A stretch of 64,000 nucleotides of DNA from Thiovibrio frasassiensis (GTDB lineage: Bacteria; Desulfobacterota; Desulfobulbia; Desulfobulbales; Desulfurivibrionaceae): positions 2,695,530 to 2,759,529 of the forward strand of contig NZ_JAPHEH010000001.1 of the NCBI RefSeq assembly GCF_029607905.1, in the 5' to 3' direction. Of the stretch, positions 54,340 through 63,656 are shown piece after piece. A program made the position numbers and the translations under genes. The notes beneath the pieces are model-generated. The model had not been told where the DNA came from and ran no database searches. It saw nothing but the letters and a program-made list of their open reading frames with translations. Positions within the stretch are counted from its first letter, which is position 1, and the number at the start of each line of letters is the position of its first letter.

Positions 54340-55089
54340 TTAAGAAATTTTTTCCATCAACTCATCGGGGATATCAAAGTTGGCATGCACCTTCTGCACG
54401 TCATCAAAATCCTCCAGGTTGTCGAGGAGCTTCATCAACGAGACGGCGGTCTTTTCCTCGGCAACCTCCACGGTGTTCTTGGGAATCATGGTGAGGGAGG
54501 CCTCGACAAAAGCAACTCCGGCTTTCTCCAGCGCCTCCCGCACCGCGTTAAAATCCTCAATCGCGGTCACCACCTGGAAGATCTCGCCGTCATCGACCAT
54601 ATCCTCGGCTCCGGCCTCAAGAGCCAGCTCCAGAAGCTTTTCCTCGTCAATCGCTCCCTTTTCCACCAAAATGGAGCCTTTTTTGTCAAACATGTAGGAC
54701 ACACACCCCGTCTCACCCAAGTTCCCACCGGACTTACCGAAGAAGAAGCGCACCTCGCCCACGGTCCGGTTCCGGTTGTCGGTGAGACAATCAACCAGCA
54801 CCGCCACCCCGCCCGGCCCGTAGCCTTCGTAAGTGATCTCCTCGTAGTTCGCCCCTTCCAACCCGCCGACCCCCTTCTTGATGGCCCGATCGATATTGTC
54901 CTTGGGCATGTTCACGGCTCTGGCCGAGACAATGCCGGCGCGCAGCCGGGGATTGGCCTCTGGGTCACCGCCGCCCATGCGGGCAGCCACGGCAATTTCC
55001 TTGGCAAGCTTGGTGAACATCTTACCGCGCTTGGCATCCTGGGCGCCTTTACGATGCTTGGTGTTGGCCCATTTTGAATGTCCGGACAT
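54340..55089 (-). CDS. YebC/PmpR family protein
   Basis: A 249-residue YebC-type protein: [20 protein letters not shown] start, [30 protein letters not shown]. Members act as transcription or translation factors (relief of stalling) in other bacteria. Immediately upstream of ruvC, a very common order. Confidence 0.96.
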   Translation of the reverse strand: MSGHSKWANTKHRKGAQDAKRGKMFTKLAKEIAVAARMGGGDPEANPRLRAGIVSARAVNMPKDNIDRAIKKGVGGLEGANYEEITYEGYGPGGVAVLVDCLTDNRNRTVGEVRFFFGKSGGNLGETGCVSYMFDKKGSILVEKGAIDEEKLLELALEAGAEDMVDDGEIFQVVTAIEDFNAVREALEKAGVAFVEASLTMIPKNTVEVAEEKTAVSLMKLLDNLEDFDDVQKVHANFDIPDELMEKIS

Positions 55090-55097
55090 AATTTTTC

Positions 55098-55131
55098 TCC
55101 TGAAAATTAAAAATTAAAAATGAAAAATGAA
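55098..55131. repeat. Low-complexity AT tract before yebC
   Basis: Short tandem AAATTAAA/AAATGAAA units at 55098-55131; a related, inverted, less regular stretch (TGCATTTTCATTCTTCATTC) occurs at 55203-55222, at the rlmE 3' end. Confidence 0.4.
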
Positions 55132-55209
55132 AAGTGGGACGTCACCCTGGTCAGCAGAGAACACCATGGATGTCCCTTCCAGACTCCATAAACTGCTCAC
55201 TCTGCATTT

Positions 55210-55869
55210 TCATTCTTCATTCTGCATTTTCTTAAATCCCATCCCCAGCACAAAAACCTCACGGCTTTCCGGGCGGGAGCTTTTCGGCTTCACTATCTTG
55301 GTCAGGTTGAAATAGGGGCGCACCTCATCGACAAATTCCTTGAAATCCTCGCCCTCAAACACCTTGCAATAAAAATTGCCGCCAGGCCGCAGCATCTCCT
55401 GGGCTATTTCCAGCACCTTCCGGGAAAGATCCAGCGAGTGCTGCTGATCCGACCATTTGTTGCCGGTGGTCCGCGGGGCCATGTCGCTGATGATCACGGC
55501 AAACTCCGGACAGATAACGCGCACCCGGTCCAGCACCTCGGGGGAAGTGATGTCGCCGTGGAGAAAGGTAAACTTCCCGCTGTTGCCCTTGGTGTTGATC
55601 TGCCCGAAGTTGAGGTCAACCCCAACCACCAACCCCTGCGGGCCGACGGTCTGGGCCGCATACATGGACCAACTGCCGGGCTGACAGCCCAAATCCAGCA
55701 CCGAGTCGCCTTTTTTCAGCAACCCGTGTTTCTTCTGAGCCTCATCCAGCTTGTACACCGAACGGGCGGGATAGCCTTCTTTCTTGGCCTTTTTGAAGTA
55801 ATGGTCCTGAACTTCTTTCACCGGCCTGCCACCTTGGTTGGGGTCTGCACCGTTTCCGTGGTGCTCCAC
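55210..55869 (-). CDS. rlmE: 23S rRNA 2'-O-ribose U2552 methyltransferase
   Basis: A 219-residue RrmJ/FtsJ-type enzyme. SAM motif VLDLGCQPGSWS, VGVDLNF, ISDMAPRTTGN (catalytic Asp) and NFYCKVFEGED (catalytic Lys). Starts at GTG 55869 with no good Shine-Dalgarno sequence; a GTG 16 codons in (55821) is a fair alternative because conservation usually begins there. Confidence 0.93.
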   Translation of the reverse strand: MEHHGNGADPNQGGRPVKEVQDHYFKKAKKEGYPARSVYKLDEAQKKHGLLKKGDSVLDLGCQPGSWSMYAAQTVGPQGLVVGVDLNFGQINTKGNSGKFTFLHGDITSPEVLDRVRVICPEFAVIISDMAPRTTGNKWSDQQHSLDLSRKVLEIAQEMLRPGGNFYCKVFEGEDFKEFVDEVRPYFNLTKIVKPKSSRPESREVFVLGMGFKKMQNEE

Positions 55870-56226
55870 AAAAAAATATCACTGAAAAAACAGTAATAAT
55901 TAGCCCATTTATCGCTTCTTGACAAGCATAAAGCCCAGACTCTTGCGGGGAGTGTTTCAGTGATCGGCAAAAAACAATTGGCGAAGAAGGCAGACGTCTT
56001 TCTTTTCTTTTTCCATGCACCCTCCAGGACATTCCCCCCAAGTCCAGTCCCGATTCCAAAAAAAGAGCAAGCGTCTTTAATTTAAAAACAAGAGACATTT
56101 CTTTATTTTTGTTTCACGGATGAATATACTTGAATAAACCGAAGGCGATCTTCGCTCCCGTGCAGCTCCAAGGCAAAAGACTGAAGCAAACAACTGTTAC
56201 CATGAATTCTCCCGCAGATTAAAGAC
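55870..56226. other. Divergent intergenic region rlmE/GGDEF gene
   Basis: Gene-less and AT-rich. Expected to hold divergent promoters; a TATACT hexamer occurs near 56125 on the plus strand without a good -35. Nothing else seen. Confidence 0.45.
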
Positions 56227-57687
56227 ATGAAACAAATCTCGCCTTCCAGGCTATTTCTTCTCCTGACCCTTGTTATTGGCCTAACAGAATTGGCCATCAT
56301 GACTTTTCTGGACAAATTTTCCTTTTCCCCTTTCAGTTCCGGTCTGCTGGACACCTTTTTTCTGCTCCTCATTCTTGCCCCCTTCCTCTACCTGTTTGTC
56401 TACAAACCATTCCAGCAAAACATCCGCCAATTGACGCAAACGAATGAAAAGATGGAATCCAGCCACAACCGCCTGCTTTCCGTTTTAGACGGCATTGATG
56501 CCATTGTCTACGTGGCCGACATGCAGACCTATGAGGTTCTCTTTATCAACGATTACATGAAGAAAATCTTTGGCGATATTACCGGACAGATCTGCTGGCA
56601 ATCGATCCAGACCGGACAAGACGGGCCGTGTCCCTTTTGCTCCAACGACAAGTTGGTCGACACGAACGGAATCCCTCTCGAGGGATACAGCTGGGAATTT
56701 CAAAATACGGTGAATGGCCACTGGTACCACATCTACGACCGCGCGATCCGCTGGATTGACGGCAGAATCGTTCGGTTGGAGATTGCCACGGATATTAGCC
56801 ATCGCAAGGAATCGGAAGAAAAAATCCAGGAGCAGAACCGGTTCCTGCAAAGCGTGATCGAATCACTCCCCTATCCGTTTTATGTGATCGATGTCGATTC
56901 CTATGAGGTTGAGCTGTCAAATACCATCGCCGCGCATGCGGGCATCACAACAGGGAAAAAATGTTTCACTGCCACCCACAACAGTGATACCCCCTGCAAT
57001 TCCGAAGAGCACGAGTGCCCGCTCAATCTTGTCAGAACAAAAAGAGAACCGGTGATTGTCGAGCATATTCATACCGATGCAAAGGGCAAGGCAGAGCATG
57101 TTGAAGTGCATGGCTACCCTATCGCGGATCAAAACGGCGCCATCACCAAGATGATCGAATACCAGATAGACATCACCGAGCGGAAAAAAGCAGAAGAGAT
57201 GCTCCAGCAGATATCGGTCACCGATGAGATGACCGGCCTGTATAACCGGCGCGGCTTCCTGATGCTGGCCGAAAAACAGATCCAGATCGCCGATCGAACT
57301 CCGGGGGAAATATATGTCCTCTATGCCGATTGCGACCACCTGAAAGCAATAAACGACACCCTCGGGCACAGGGCAGGAGATACATTTATCAAGGAGACCG
57401 CCGATCTGCTGAAAGAAACCTTTCGCAAATCCGATATCATAGGACGCCTGGGCGGTGATGAATTTGTCGTGCTTCTCTTGGACGAAGCGGGAAAAGAAAG
57501 TAATGCCACCCTGAAGGCCCGCATGGCCGCGGCTATCACTGCCAGAAAGCAGCAGCCCGACCGGAACTACCCCTTCGCCCTCAGCTACGGCATAACCCGC
57601 TACAACAAGGAAAACCCCTGCTCCATGGAAAAACTTCTTACCCGGGCGGATCGTCTCATGTACGAAAACAAAAGGGGGGTGGCTTAA
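56227..57687 (+). CDS. Membrane PAS-PAS-GGDEF diguanylate cyclase
   Basis: A 486-residue signalling protein: two membrane helices (~7-27 and ~40-62), a coiled linker, two PAS domains (~82-200 and ~215-325) and a GGDEF domain (~335-485) with intact GRLGGDEFV near 408-414, so c-di-GMP synthesis is expected. Both PAS domains carry cysteines (GPCPFC; TPCN and HECPL), which could sense redox or metal. The gene stands alone. Its product could signal to the PilZ protein of this window, but that is an inference. Confidence 0.92.
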   Translation: MKQISPSRLFLLLTLVIGLTELAIMTFLDKFSFSPFSSGLLDTFFLLLILAPFLYLFVYKPFQQNIRQLTQTNEKMESSHNRLLSVLDGIDAIVYVADMQTYEVLFINDYMKKIFGDITGQICWQSIQTGQDGPCPFCSNDKLVDTNGIPLEGYSWEFQNTVNGHWYHIYDRAIRWIDGRIVRLEIATDISHRKESEEKIQEQNRFLQSVIESLPYPFYVIDVDSYEVELSNTIAAHAGITTGKKCFTATHNSDTPCNSEEHECPLNLVRTKREPVIVEHIHTDAKGKAEHVEVHGYPIADQNGAITKMIEYQIDITERKKAEEMLQQISVTDEMTGLYNRRGFLMLAEKQIQIADRTPGEIYVLYADCDHLKAINDTLGHRAGDTFIKETADLLKETFRKSDIIGRLGGDEFVVLLLDEAGKESNATLKARMAAAITARKQQPDRNYPFALSYGITRYNKENPCSMEKLLTRADRLMYENKRGVA

Positions 57688-57785
57688 GCTTTCTTCTCCC
57701 ACAGAGGCAAGAAGGGCGGTTGCCCTTAAGGGAAGGGTCATTCGTCTTCTACTGATATAGATCGTTGTCCCCCTAGAAGAAAAAG

Positions 57786-58466
57786 ATGCACGCCAGCATG
57801 CGAGTCAATATCCCCGTCCTGCAAAGATTTCCACTGACCGCACGAGTTCTTCTCGCGCTCATCCTCTCCTTCCTCTTTTGCCCCGCCCCCTCCATGGCAG
57901 GTGAAAAAAATCTCCTGGATGTCTGGACCGAGATCACCCCCCCGCCGCCGGTACCAATCCAGCCGGTACACCTCGCCCCGGAAAGCAGCGCCTTGCTGAT
58001 TCTCGACATCGAAGAATGGACCTGCAACAGTGAGCGTCGGCCCCGCTGCCCGGATTCGGTGGCGCGGATCAAGGGTTTTCTTGATCAGGCAAGGAGCAAG
58101 GGCATGAAAGTGGTCTACAGCCTTACCACCAAGGGAACCCCGCAGACCATCCTGCCCGGGGTGCTGCCGCTGGGCGATACGCCCATCGTCCAATCCGGCG
58201 TGGACAAATTCCACAATACGGAACTGGAAAAGATTCTCCGCGACCAAGCGATCAAAACCGTGGTCATCGTCGGCACTGCCGCGGAAGGCGCTGTATTGCA
58301 CACCGCCACCGGCGCTGCTCTGCGCGGCCTGCAGGTAGTGGTGCCCCTCGACGGCATGACCTCAGCCACCCTCTATGCCGAGCAATACACGGCCTGGCAT
58401 CTGCTCAATGCCCCAGGCACCAAGGGCAAGGCCACGCTCACCCTGTTTCAGTTGATCGACTTTTGA
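57786..58466 (+). CDS. Exported isochorismatase-fold protein lacking the catalytic cysteine
   Basis: A 226-residue protein with a Sec signal (membrane stretch ~19-33, cleavage near SMA at 38). The cysteine-hydrolase fold is clear: Asp74 (LLILDIEEW), Lys141 (SGVDKFHNT) and the strand VVIVGTAAEGAVLHTATGA. The nucleophile Cys is Ala169 (codon GCT), so hydrolase activity of the usual kind is unlikely. Extra cysteines at 80 and 88 could form a disulfide. Function unknown. Confidence 0.82.
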   Translation: MHASMRVNIPVLQRFPLTARVLLALILSFLFCPAPSMAGEKNLLDVWTEITPPPPVPIQPVHLAPESSALLILDIEEWTCNSERRPRCPDSVARIKGFLDQARSKGMKVVYSLTTKGTPQTILPGVLPLGDTPIVQSGVDKFHNTELEKILRDQAIKTVVIVGTAAEGAVLHTATGAALRGLQVVVPLDGMTSATLYAEQYTAWHLLNAPGTKGKATLTLFQLIDF

Positions 58467-58554
58467 AGCTATTCCCTCTTGCCCCTTTTTTCTCTCCGGT
58501 TACAATGCACCTATCCTGGCCCCACCTTGCGTACATCAACCCGGGAGCAAACCA

Positions 58555-59691
58555 ATGATCCGCTTCCTGCTTGTGTATCTCTCGATCTATCCCCTCGTCC
58601 ACTACTATGCCTTCCGCAAGATCAAAAAAGCCTTTCCCCTTGGCAGAATAGCCACTCTCTGCATCTCCCTGTTCATGGCGACCATGATCGCGGCTCCGAT
58701 TATGGTCCGGCTGGCCGAAAGGGCTGGGATTGAGACAGGCGCCCGCTTTTGGGCCTATGCCAGCTTCAGCTGGATGGGATTGCTTTTCCTCTTCATCAGC
58801 CTTGCCGCCGCCCTTGATCTGATCACCCTTGCCATTCAGGCTGGGGAAAAGATGCTAAAAAGAAAACTTTGCCAGACACCGATTTCGCCGCGCCAGGTTC
58901 TTGCGCTCCAGGCCATATTGGTATTTGCCCTTTACAGCTATGGGCTCTTTGAAGCCGGGGATATCCGGCTTGAACACCTCGAGATCGTCAGCCCAAAAAT
59001 TAGCGCCAGCACCGGCAGGATTCGAATTGCTCAGATCTCGGATGTGCATCTGGGGCTCATTATCCGGGAGGCTCGGCTCAAAAGGATTATCGCCCGCATG
59101 GAAGAGGCACGGCCCGATATCCTGGTCGCCACCGGCGATCTGGTCGACGGACAGCTCAACCACCTCACCACGGAAACGTCTCTGCTGGGGGCGGTCAAAC
59201 CGCGCCTGGGCAAATTCGCCATTACCGGCAACCACGAATTCTACGCCGGGCTGCAGGATGCCCTGGCTTTTACGAAAGCAGCAGGCTTTACCATGCTGCG
59301 CCATCAGGGGATGGTCATCGGCACCATCAATTTTGTCGGAGTGGATGACCCTGCAGTCAAATCAATCGGCAAGGAGCATGCTGCGTCGGAGCACGAGCTT
59401 CTTGCTGCCATGCCCAAGGAAAACTTTACCGTCCTGCTGAAACATCGGCCGGATATCGCGCCGGAAAGCCTGGGGCTGTTTGATCTTCAGCTTTCCGGTC
59501 ACACCCATAAGGGGCAGATATTCCCCTTCAACCTCCTCACCTGGTTTTTTTATCCGCAACGGGGCGGCCGGGTCACTCAGTTGAACAGCGGCCTTCTCTA
59601 TCTGAGCCGAGGCACCGGTACCTGGGGCCCGCCCATTCGCTTCCTGGCGCCGCCGGAGGTGACCATCATCGATCTGGTGCCTGGCAAATAA
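58555..59691 (+). CDS. Membrane-anchored metallophosphoesterase (YkuE/YaeI-like)
   Basis: A 378-residue protein: four N-terminal membrane segments (~1-20, 33-52, 70-95, 115-133), then a calcineurin-like domain with ISDVHLG (D163, H165), TGDLVDG (194-195), TGNHEF (225-228), a KHRPD segment and LSGHTHKGQ. Members of this group (YaeI/LpxH-related) act on lipid or UDP-sugar phosphates. GGGAG before the ATG. Substrate unknown. Confidence 0.88.
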   Translation: MIRFLLVYLSIYPLVHYYAFRKIKKAFPLGRIATLCISLFMATMIAAPIMVRLAERAGIETGARFWAYASFSWMGLLFLFISLAAALDLITLAIQAGEKMLKRKLCQTPISPRQVLALQAILVFALYSYGLFEAGDIRLEHLEIVSPKISASTGRIRIAQISDVHLGLIIREARLKRIIARMEEARPDILVATGDLVDGQLNHLTTETSLLGAVKPRLGKFAITGNHEFYAGLQDALAFTKAAGFTMLRHQGMVIGTINFVGVDDPAVKSIGKEHAASEHELLAAMPKENFTVLLKHRPDIAPESLGLFDLQLSGHTHKGQIFPFNLLTWFFYPQRGGRVTQLNSGLLYLSRGTGTWGPPIRFLAPPEVTIIDLVPGK

Positions 59692-59870
59692 AAAAACATC
59701 CCCCTATCCCCCTTCTTTTTCCGCCCGACAACAAAACCCTACAGAACCAGTTGACGCACCCCCTCATTTTTCCCTAGAGTAAAGAGAGCATTCGTTTTTT
59801 TCCCGCCGAACCTGCCCTGTAGGGAGGCGGCACGAAAAAACTGCCTGCAAACCCTTGAGGGAGAAAACTC

Positions 59871-62324
59871 TTGCTACCTTCCCAGCCGCCCAAAAACCAA
59901 CTCAAGCAGTTTGAAACCCTCCGCAAGGAGCTGAAAAAGATCGTCCTCGACCAGGACGACGCCATCGACGAGGTGGTGGACGCCTTCATTCACCTGGCCT
60001 TCCGCCCACCCAAGGAGGCGCCGCCCAAGGCGATCTTCACCTTTCTCGGCCCGCCGGGTGTGGGCAAGATCTATCTGGCCCGGGTTCTCTGCCGCATGCT
60101 CAAGGAGTATGACGGCTTCAAACGTTTTGATCTGGAACGGTACAGCGACCCGGAAAGCGCGGACCAGCTCCTCGCCCCCCAGGTGATCGGCGAGGAAATC
60201 CAGGAAGGCGAACTGATCCGCTTTCTCCGCGCCACCCCCCGGGCCATCATCCTCTTTGAGTCCATTGAAATGGCAAGCAACCAGTTGCAGATGGCGCTGC
60301 TCGAGCTGATTACCAAAGAGGAGCCGGACAACGGCATCAACTGCCGGGAGGTGATCGTGATCTTCACCTCCACCCTGGGCAGCACCCTTTACCAGGGCAA
60401 GGAATTCCTCTCCACCTTCCGGCGCAACAAAACCCGGGCCCAAAGCCTGATCATGGAGGCCATGGCCAAGGAAAAGAAGGTGGCGGGCGATGTGATCCAA
60501 GAGGCGATCGCGCCCAAGCTTCTCACCACCCTGGCCCAAAACTACATCATCCTTTTCAACCGGCTGGGCATGAACGCCATGGTCCGCATCGGCACGGATT
60601 CCCTGGCGCAGGTGGGCGAATATTTCCGGCAAAAAGGAATTACCCTTGAATTCCCCGAGCTCAAGGGGCTGGTCACCCTCCTGGTCCTCTCCCTGGGCCC
60701 GGCGATCACGGCAAAAAAGGTAAAACAGAAGCTGCCCGACGAGGTGCTCTTCAAGATCACTCGCACTCTGCGGCAATTGCCGAGCTCCCCGAGCAAAATC
60801 ATCTTCAAACTCACCAAGAAGGCAGAAGCCTCGCTTCACAAGCTCACGGAGGCAGGCGACCAGCTCCTGCCCCTCATCTACAAAAATAATCAGACCGTGG
60901 AGCTGACCTGGAAGGAATACCTGCGGGGGGAAACCCTCATCTTCAGCCTGGCCAAGGCGGAACCCCGTTCGCTGCCCATGGGCAAGGGGCTGTTGCGCAG
61001 CGAGCGGCCGGCCATTGAGTTTTCCGAGATCGGTTTTGAGAACATCGCCGGCAATCGCCAGACCAAAACGACCCTGAAGCAGATCATCAACACCCTGAAA
61101 AAACCCGAACTGGTAAAGAAATTTTCCATCAGTATGCCCAAGGGCATGCTGCTCTATGGTCCTCCTGGCGTAGGAAAAACCTTGCTGGGCAAAGCCTTTG
61201 CCCGGGAGGCCGGCCGGCCCTACATCTATGTCTCCCGCACCGAGCTCTTTGATTCCGAATACATCCGCTTGGTCTATCTCAAGGCGCGGGAATATGCGCC
61301 CAGCATCGTTTTTCTCGACGGCATCGACGTCAAGGGCTTGATGGAGGGGATGCTGACCGGGGTGCCTGCCGACCAGATCGCCCTTGAAATTGACGCCCTT
61401 TCCGACGAGCCGGAGGAGTCGGTGTTCACCGTGGTCACGGCGGTGAGCCGGGAGGAGGTGCCGCCGCTGCTCATCGAACCGGACCGCATCGACACCTTTG
61501 TCGAGGCGCCGGAACTGGACCGGGAGGCTCGACGCTTCTTCGTCGAGCAGATTCTGAAAAAGCCCAATAACGGCAAGATCGACGTGGACAAGGTGGTGCG
61601 CTACATCTCGGGGATGAACGGCTACGAATTGCAGCGCATCGGCAAGGAGGCCTCCCTCCACGCCATCCGCCACGGCTTGAAATGCATCAGCGAGGAGATC
61701 CTCATCGAGCAGATCAACATCATCAAGTACGGCTCCAAGCTCGAAAAAACCCATATCCGCAACCTGGAGGAAGACCTGCGCATGACCGCTTTCCACGAAG
61801 CCGGACATGCGGTCCTCTCCTACCTGCTGCTCCCCAATACCAAAATCGAGCAGGTGACCATTGCCCCGCGCTTGCGGGTTCTGGGCTTCATCTCCTACAG
61901 CTTCGAGGATTTCCCCAGCAACCTCTCGAAAGAGGAGGTGTTCAACAACATCTGCGTGCTCATGGCGGGAAGAATGGCAAGCATGAAAAAATTCGGCGCC
62001 AAGGGCATGGACACCGGCGCAGCCAGCGATCTGGAAGAAGCGACACACCAGGCCTACACCGCCATCGCCAACCTGGGCATGGACGAGGAGCTGGGCTTTG
62101 TCCACACCGACACCTTAAGCCGCAACGTGAACAAACAGCTCTTCCGGGAGGTGGTGGAACGCCAGGTCCGCCTCTGGATCGACAAGGCCACGCGCAAGGC
62201 AGGGGAAATGATTGAGGCAAACTGGCAACAGATAGAGACCCTGGCCAATATCCTGATCCGCCAGGAGATTGTGGATGGCGGGGAGCTGGAAAAGATTATG
62301 CAGAAGAAAAGGGGCGCCAAGTAG
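59871..62324 (+). CDS. Soluble double-AAA M41 (FtsH-type) metalloprotease with altered ATPase motifs
   Basis: An 817-residue protein. Residues ~20-185: Clp/HslU-like AAA domain with Walker A GPPGVGKIY (60-68; Ile instead of Thr) and a Walker B reading IILFESIE (Phe for Asp). ~190-375: helical linker. ~385-605: FtsH-type AAA with intact Walker A GPPGVGKTLL (430-439), Walker B IVFLDGID (Gly484 for catalytic Glu) and a reduced Arg-finger region (EPDRIDTF for RPGRFDR). ~630-815: M41 peptidase with HEAGH (642-646) and the third ligand Asp720 (GAASDLEEAT). No membrane segment, unlike FtsH. TTG start with GAGGGAG seven bases upstream. Peptidase likely active; ATP hydrolysis uncertain. Confidence 0.85.
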   Translation: MLPSQPPKNQLKQFETLRKELKKIVLDQDDAIDEVVDAFIHLAFRPPKEAPPKAIFTFLGPPGVGKIYLARVLCRMLKEYDGFKRFDLERYSDPESADQLLAPQVIGEEIQEGELIRFLRATPRAIILFESIEMASNQLQMALLELITKEEPDNGINCREVIVIFTSTLGSTLYQGKEFLSTFRRNKTRAQSLIMEAMAKEKKVAGDVIQEAIAPKLLTTLAQNYIILFNRLGMNAMVRIGTDSLAQVGEYFRQKGITLEFPELKGLVTLLVLSLGPAITAKKVKQKLPDEVLFKITRTLRQLPSSPSKIIFKLTKKAEASLHKLTEAGDQLLPLIYKNNQTVELTWKEYLRGETLIFSLAKAEPRSLPMGKGLLRSERPAIEFSEIGFENIAGNRQTKTTLKQIINTLKKPELVKKFSISMPKGMLLYGPPGVGKTLLGKAFAREAGRPYIYVSRTELFDSEYIRLVYLKAREYAPSIVFLDGIDVKGLMEGMLTGVPADQIALEIDALSDEPEESVFTVVTAVSREEVPPLLIEPDRIDTFVEAPELDREARRFFVEQILKKPNNGKIDVDKVVRYISGMNGYELQRIGKEASLHAIRHGLKCISEEILIEQINIIKYGSKLEKTHIRNLEEDLRMTAFHEAGHAVLSYLLLPNTKIEQVTIAPRLRVLGFISYSFEDFPSNLSKEEVFNNICVLMAGRMASMKKFGAKGMDTGAASDLEEATHQAYTAIANLGMDEELGFVHTDTLSRNVNKQLFREVVERQVRLWIDKATRKAGEMIEANWQQIETLANILIRQEIVDGGELEKIMQKKRGAK

Positions 62325-62490
62325 GACAGACTTGTAAAAAATATGTTCGTGACACACGGGAAGTAAGCCTGAAGACTCCGTAAACAAATCTGATTACCAA
62401 GCAGCTTCGGGAGCCAGAGAAATACGCTGTCTCCTGTGTCCCTCGCCGCGTGATCAAGTCACACTGCTGTCCCGCCGCTGGCGGGATGCC

Positions 62491-62513
62491 CGGAGTTTAT
62501 GCCCTGCGGGGAC
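62491..62513. repeat. Direct repeat, copy 1
   Basis: CGGAGTTTATGCCC then a short variable part and CGGGGAC. Copy 2 starts 55 bases downstream. Confidence 0.6.
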
Positions 62514-62545
62514 TCCTCGATACTGCCGGGAGGTTTGCAAACTCG

Positions 62546-62569
62546 CGGAGTTTATGCCCATTCGGGGAC
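62546..62569. repeat. Direct repeat, copy 2
   Basis: CGGAGTTTATGCCC identical to copy 1, then ATT in place of TG and again CGGGGAC. Lies ~75 bases before the threonine dehydrogenase gene, possibly a dispersed intergenic element. Confidence 0.6.
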
Positions 62570-62666
62570 CTCAAACAGTGCAAACTCCTTTTTCGGCAGC
62601 CTCTCCGGTGCTCGGCTGCGTGCCAATGGGATTTTAACTGCGATGAAAGCAAAGGATAAAAACACC

Positions 62667-63656
62667 ATGCACCGCATTCTTGTCACCGGCGCAACCGGCC
62701 AGATCGGTTCGGAACTCGTCCCGGCCCTGCGCGCCCGCTACGGCGCAGCCAATGTTATCGCGGTGGGGCACAAAAAAAACCCGGCGTCGGAATTGCGCGA
62801 GAATGGCCCCTATGCCGCCTTGGACATCCGCGAGCGCAACGCACTTGCCGAGCTGGTCGAGCGGGAACGGATCGACACCATCTACCACCTGGCCGCCCTG
62901 CTCTCCGCCACGGCCGAGGCAGATCCCCAGCTCGCCTGGGAGATCAACATGGGCGGCCTGCTCAATGTGCTGGAGGTGGCCCGCCTCGCCCATTGCGGAG
63001 TCTTTCACCCCAGCTCCATCGGCGCCTTCGGCCCCTCAACCCCCCGCGACCATACCCCGCAGGTGACCATCCAGCGGCCCAACACCATGTACGGAGTGAC
63101 CAAGGTAAGCGGCGAGCTCCTCTGCGACTATTATCACCACCGCTATGGCTTGGACACCCGGGGCATCCGCTTTCCCGGCCTCATCTCCCACAAGACCCAG
63201 CCCGGCGGCGGCACCACCGATTATGCGGTGGAGATCTTTGCCGCCGCCCTGAGCCAAAAACAATACACCTGCTTCCTGCAACAGGGCACCCGGTTGGATA
63301 TGATGTACATGCCCGACGCCATCCGGGCGGCCATGGAGATCATGGAAGCCGAACCGGCAAGGCTGCACCATCGCAACGCCTACAACCTCACAGCCATGAG
63401 CTTTGCCCCGGAAACGCTGGGGGCGGAAATTGGACTGCATATCCCGGGCTTTACCATCTCCTATCAACCGGACCCCGTTCGCCAGGCCATTGCCGATTCC
63501 TGGCCCAACAGCCTGGACGACAGCGCCGCCCGCGCGGACTGGGACTGGCGGCCCCGATATGGCCTGCGCGAAATGACCAGGGAAATGCTTGGTGCCCTCT
63601 CCGCTAAGGAAAGCCGGGAAAGCCGACCATTCCACCAACAAGGAGGAGGCCAATGA
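62667..63656 (+). CDS. L-threonine 3-dehydrogenase, SDR (epimerase-like) type
   Basis: A 329-residue NAD-dependent enzyme: Rossmann motif GATGQIG near the start, HLAALLSA, SSIGAFGP and catalytic Tyr-x3-Lys (MYGVTK). The segment RFPGLISHKTQPGGGTTDYA is typical of SDR threonine dehydrogenases rather than sugar epimerases. ATG at 62667 has AAGGA nine bases upstream; ATG 62643 is an alternative. Its stop overlaps the next gene's start (ATGA), which encodes the following pathway enzyme. Confidence 0.9.
   Translation: MHRILVTGATGQIGSELVPALRARYGAANVIAVGHKKNPASELRENGPYAALDIRERNALAELVERERIDTIYHLAALLSATAEADPQLAWEINMGGLLNVLEVARLAHCGVFHPSSIGAFGPSTPRDHTPQVTIQRPNTMYGVTKVSGELLCDYYHHRYGLDTRGIRFPGLISHKTQPGGGTTDYAVEIFAAALSQKQYTCFLQQGTRLDMMYMPDAIRAAMEIMEAEPARLHHRNAYNLTAMSFAPETLGAEIGLHIPGFTISYQPDPVRQAIADSWPNSLDDSAARADWDWRPRYGLREMTREMLGALSAKESRESRPFHQQGGGQ

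Larger units (their letters stand above)
62325..62666. other. Gene-less stretch before threonine dehydrogenase
   Basis: No gene. Contains a near-perfect direct repeat (62491 and 62546) and two small inverted repeats such as CCCGCCGCTGGCGGG at 62471-62485. The frame of the next gene stays open through part of it, but that extension is repeat-derived. Confidence 0.5.

Noticed and set aside
59874-62105. A 743-codon open frame antisense to the AAA/M41 gene
   Set aside because: It mirrors the GC-rich codon pattern of the real gene; its translation shows no domain, is rich in Gly/His/Leu/Asp, and the sense frame has clear motifs.
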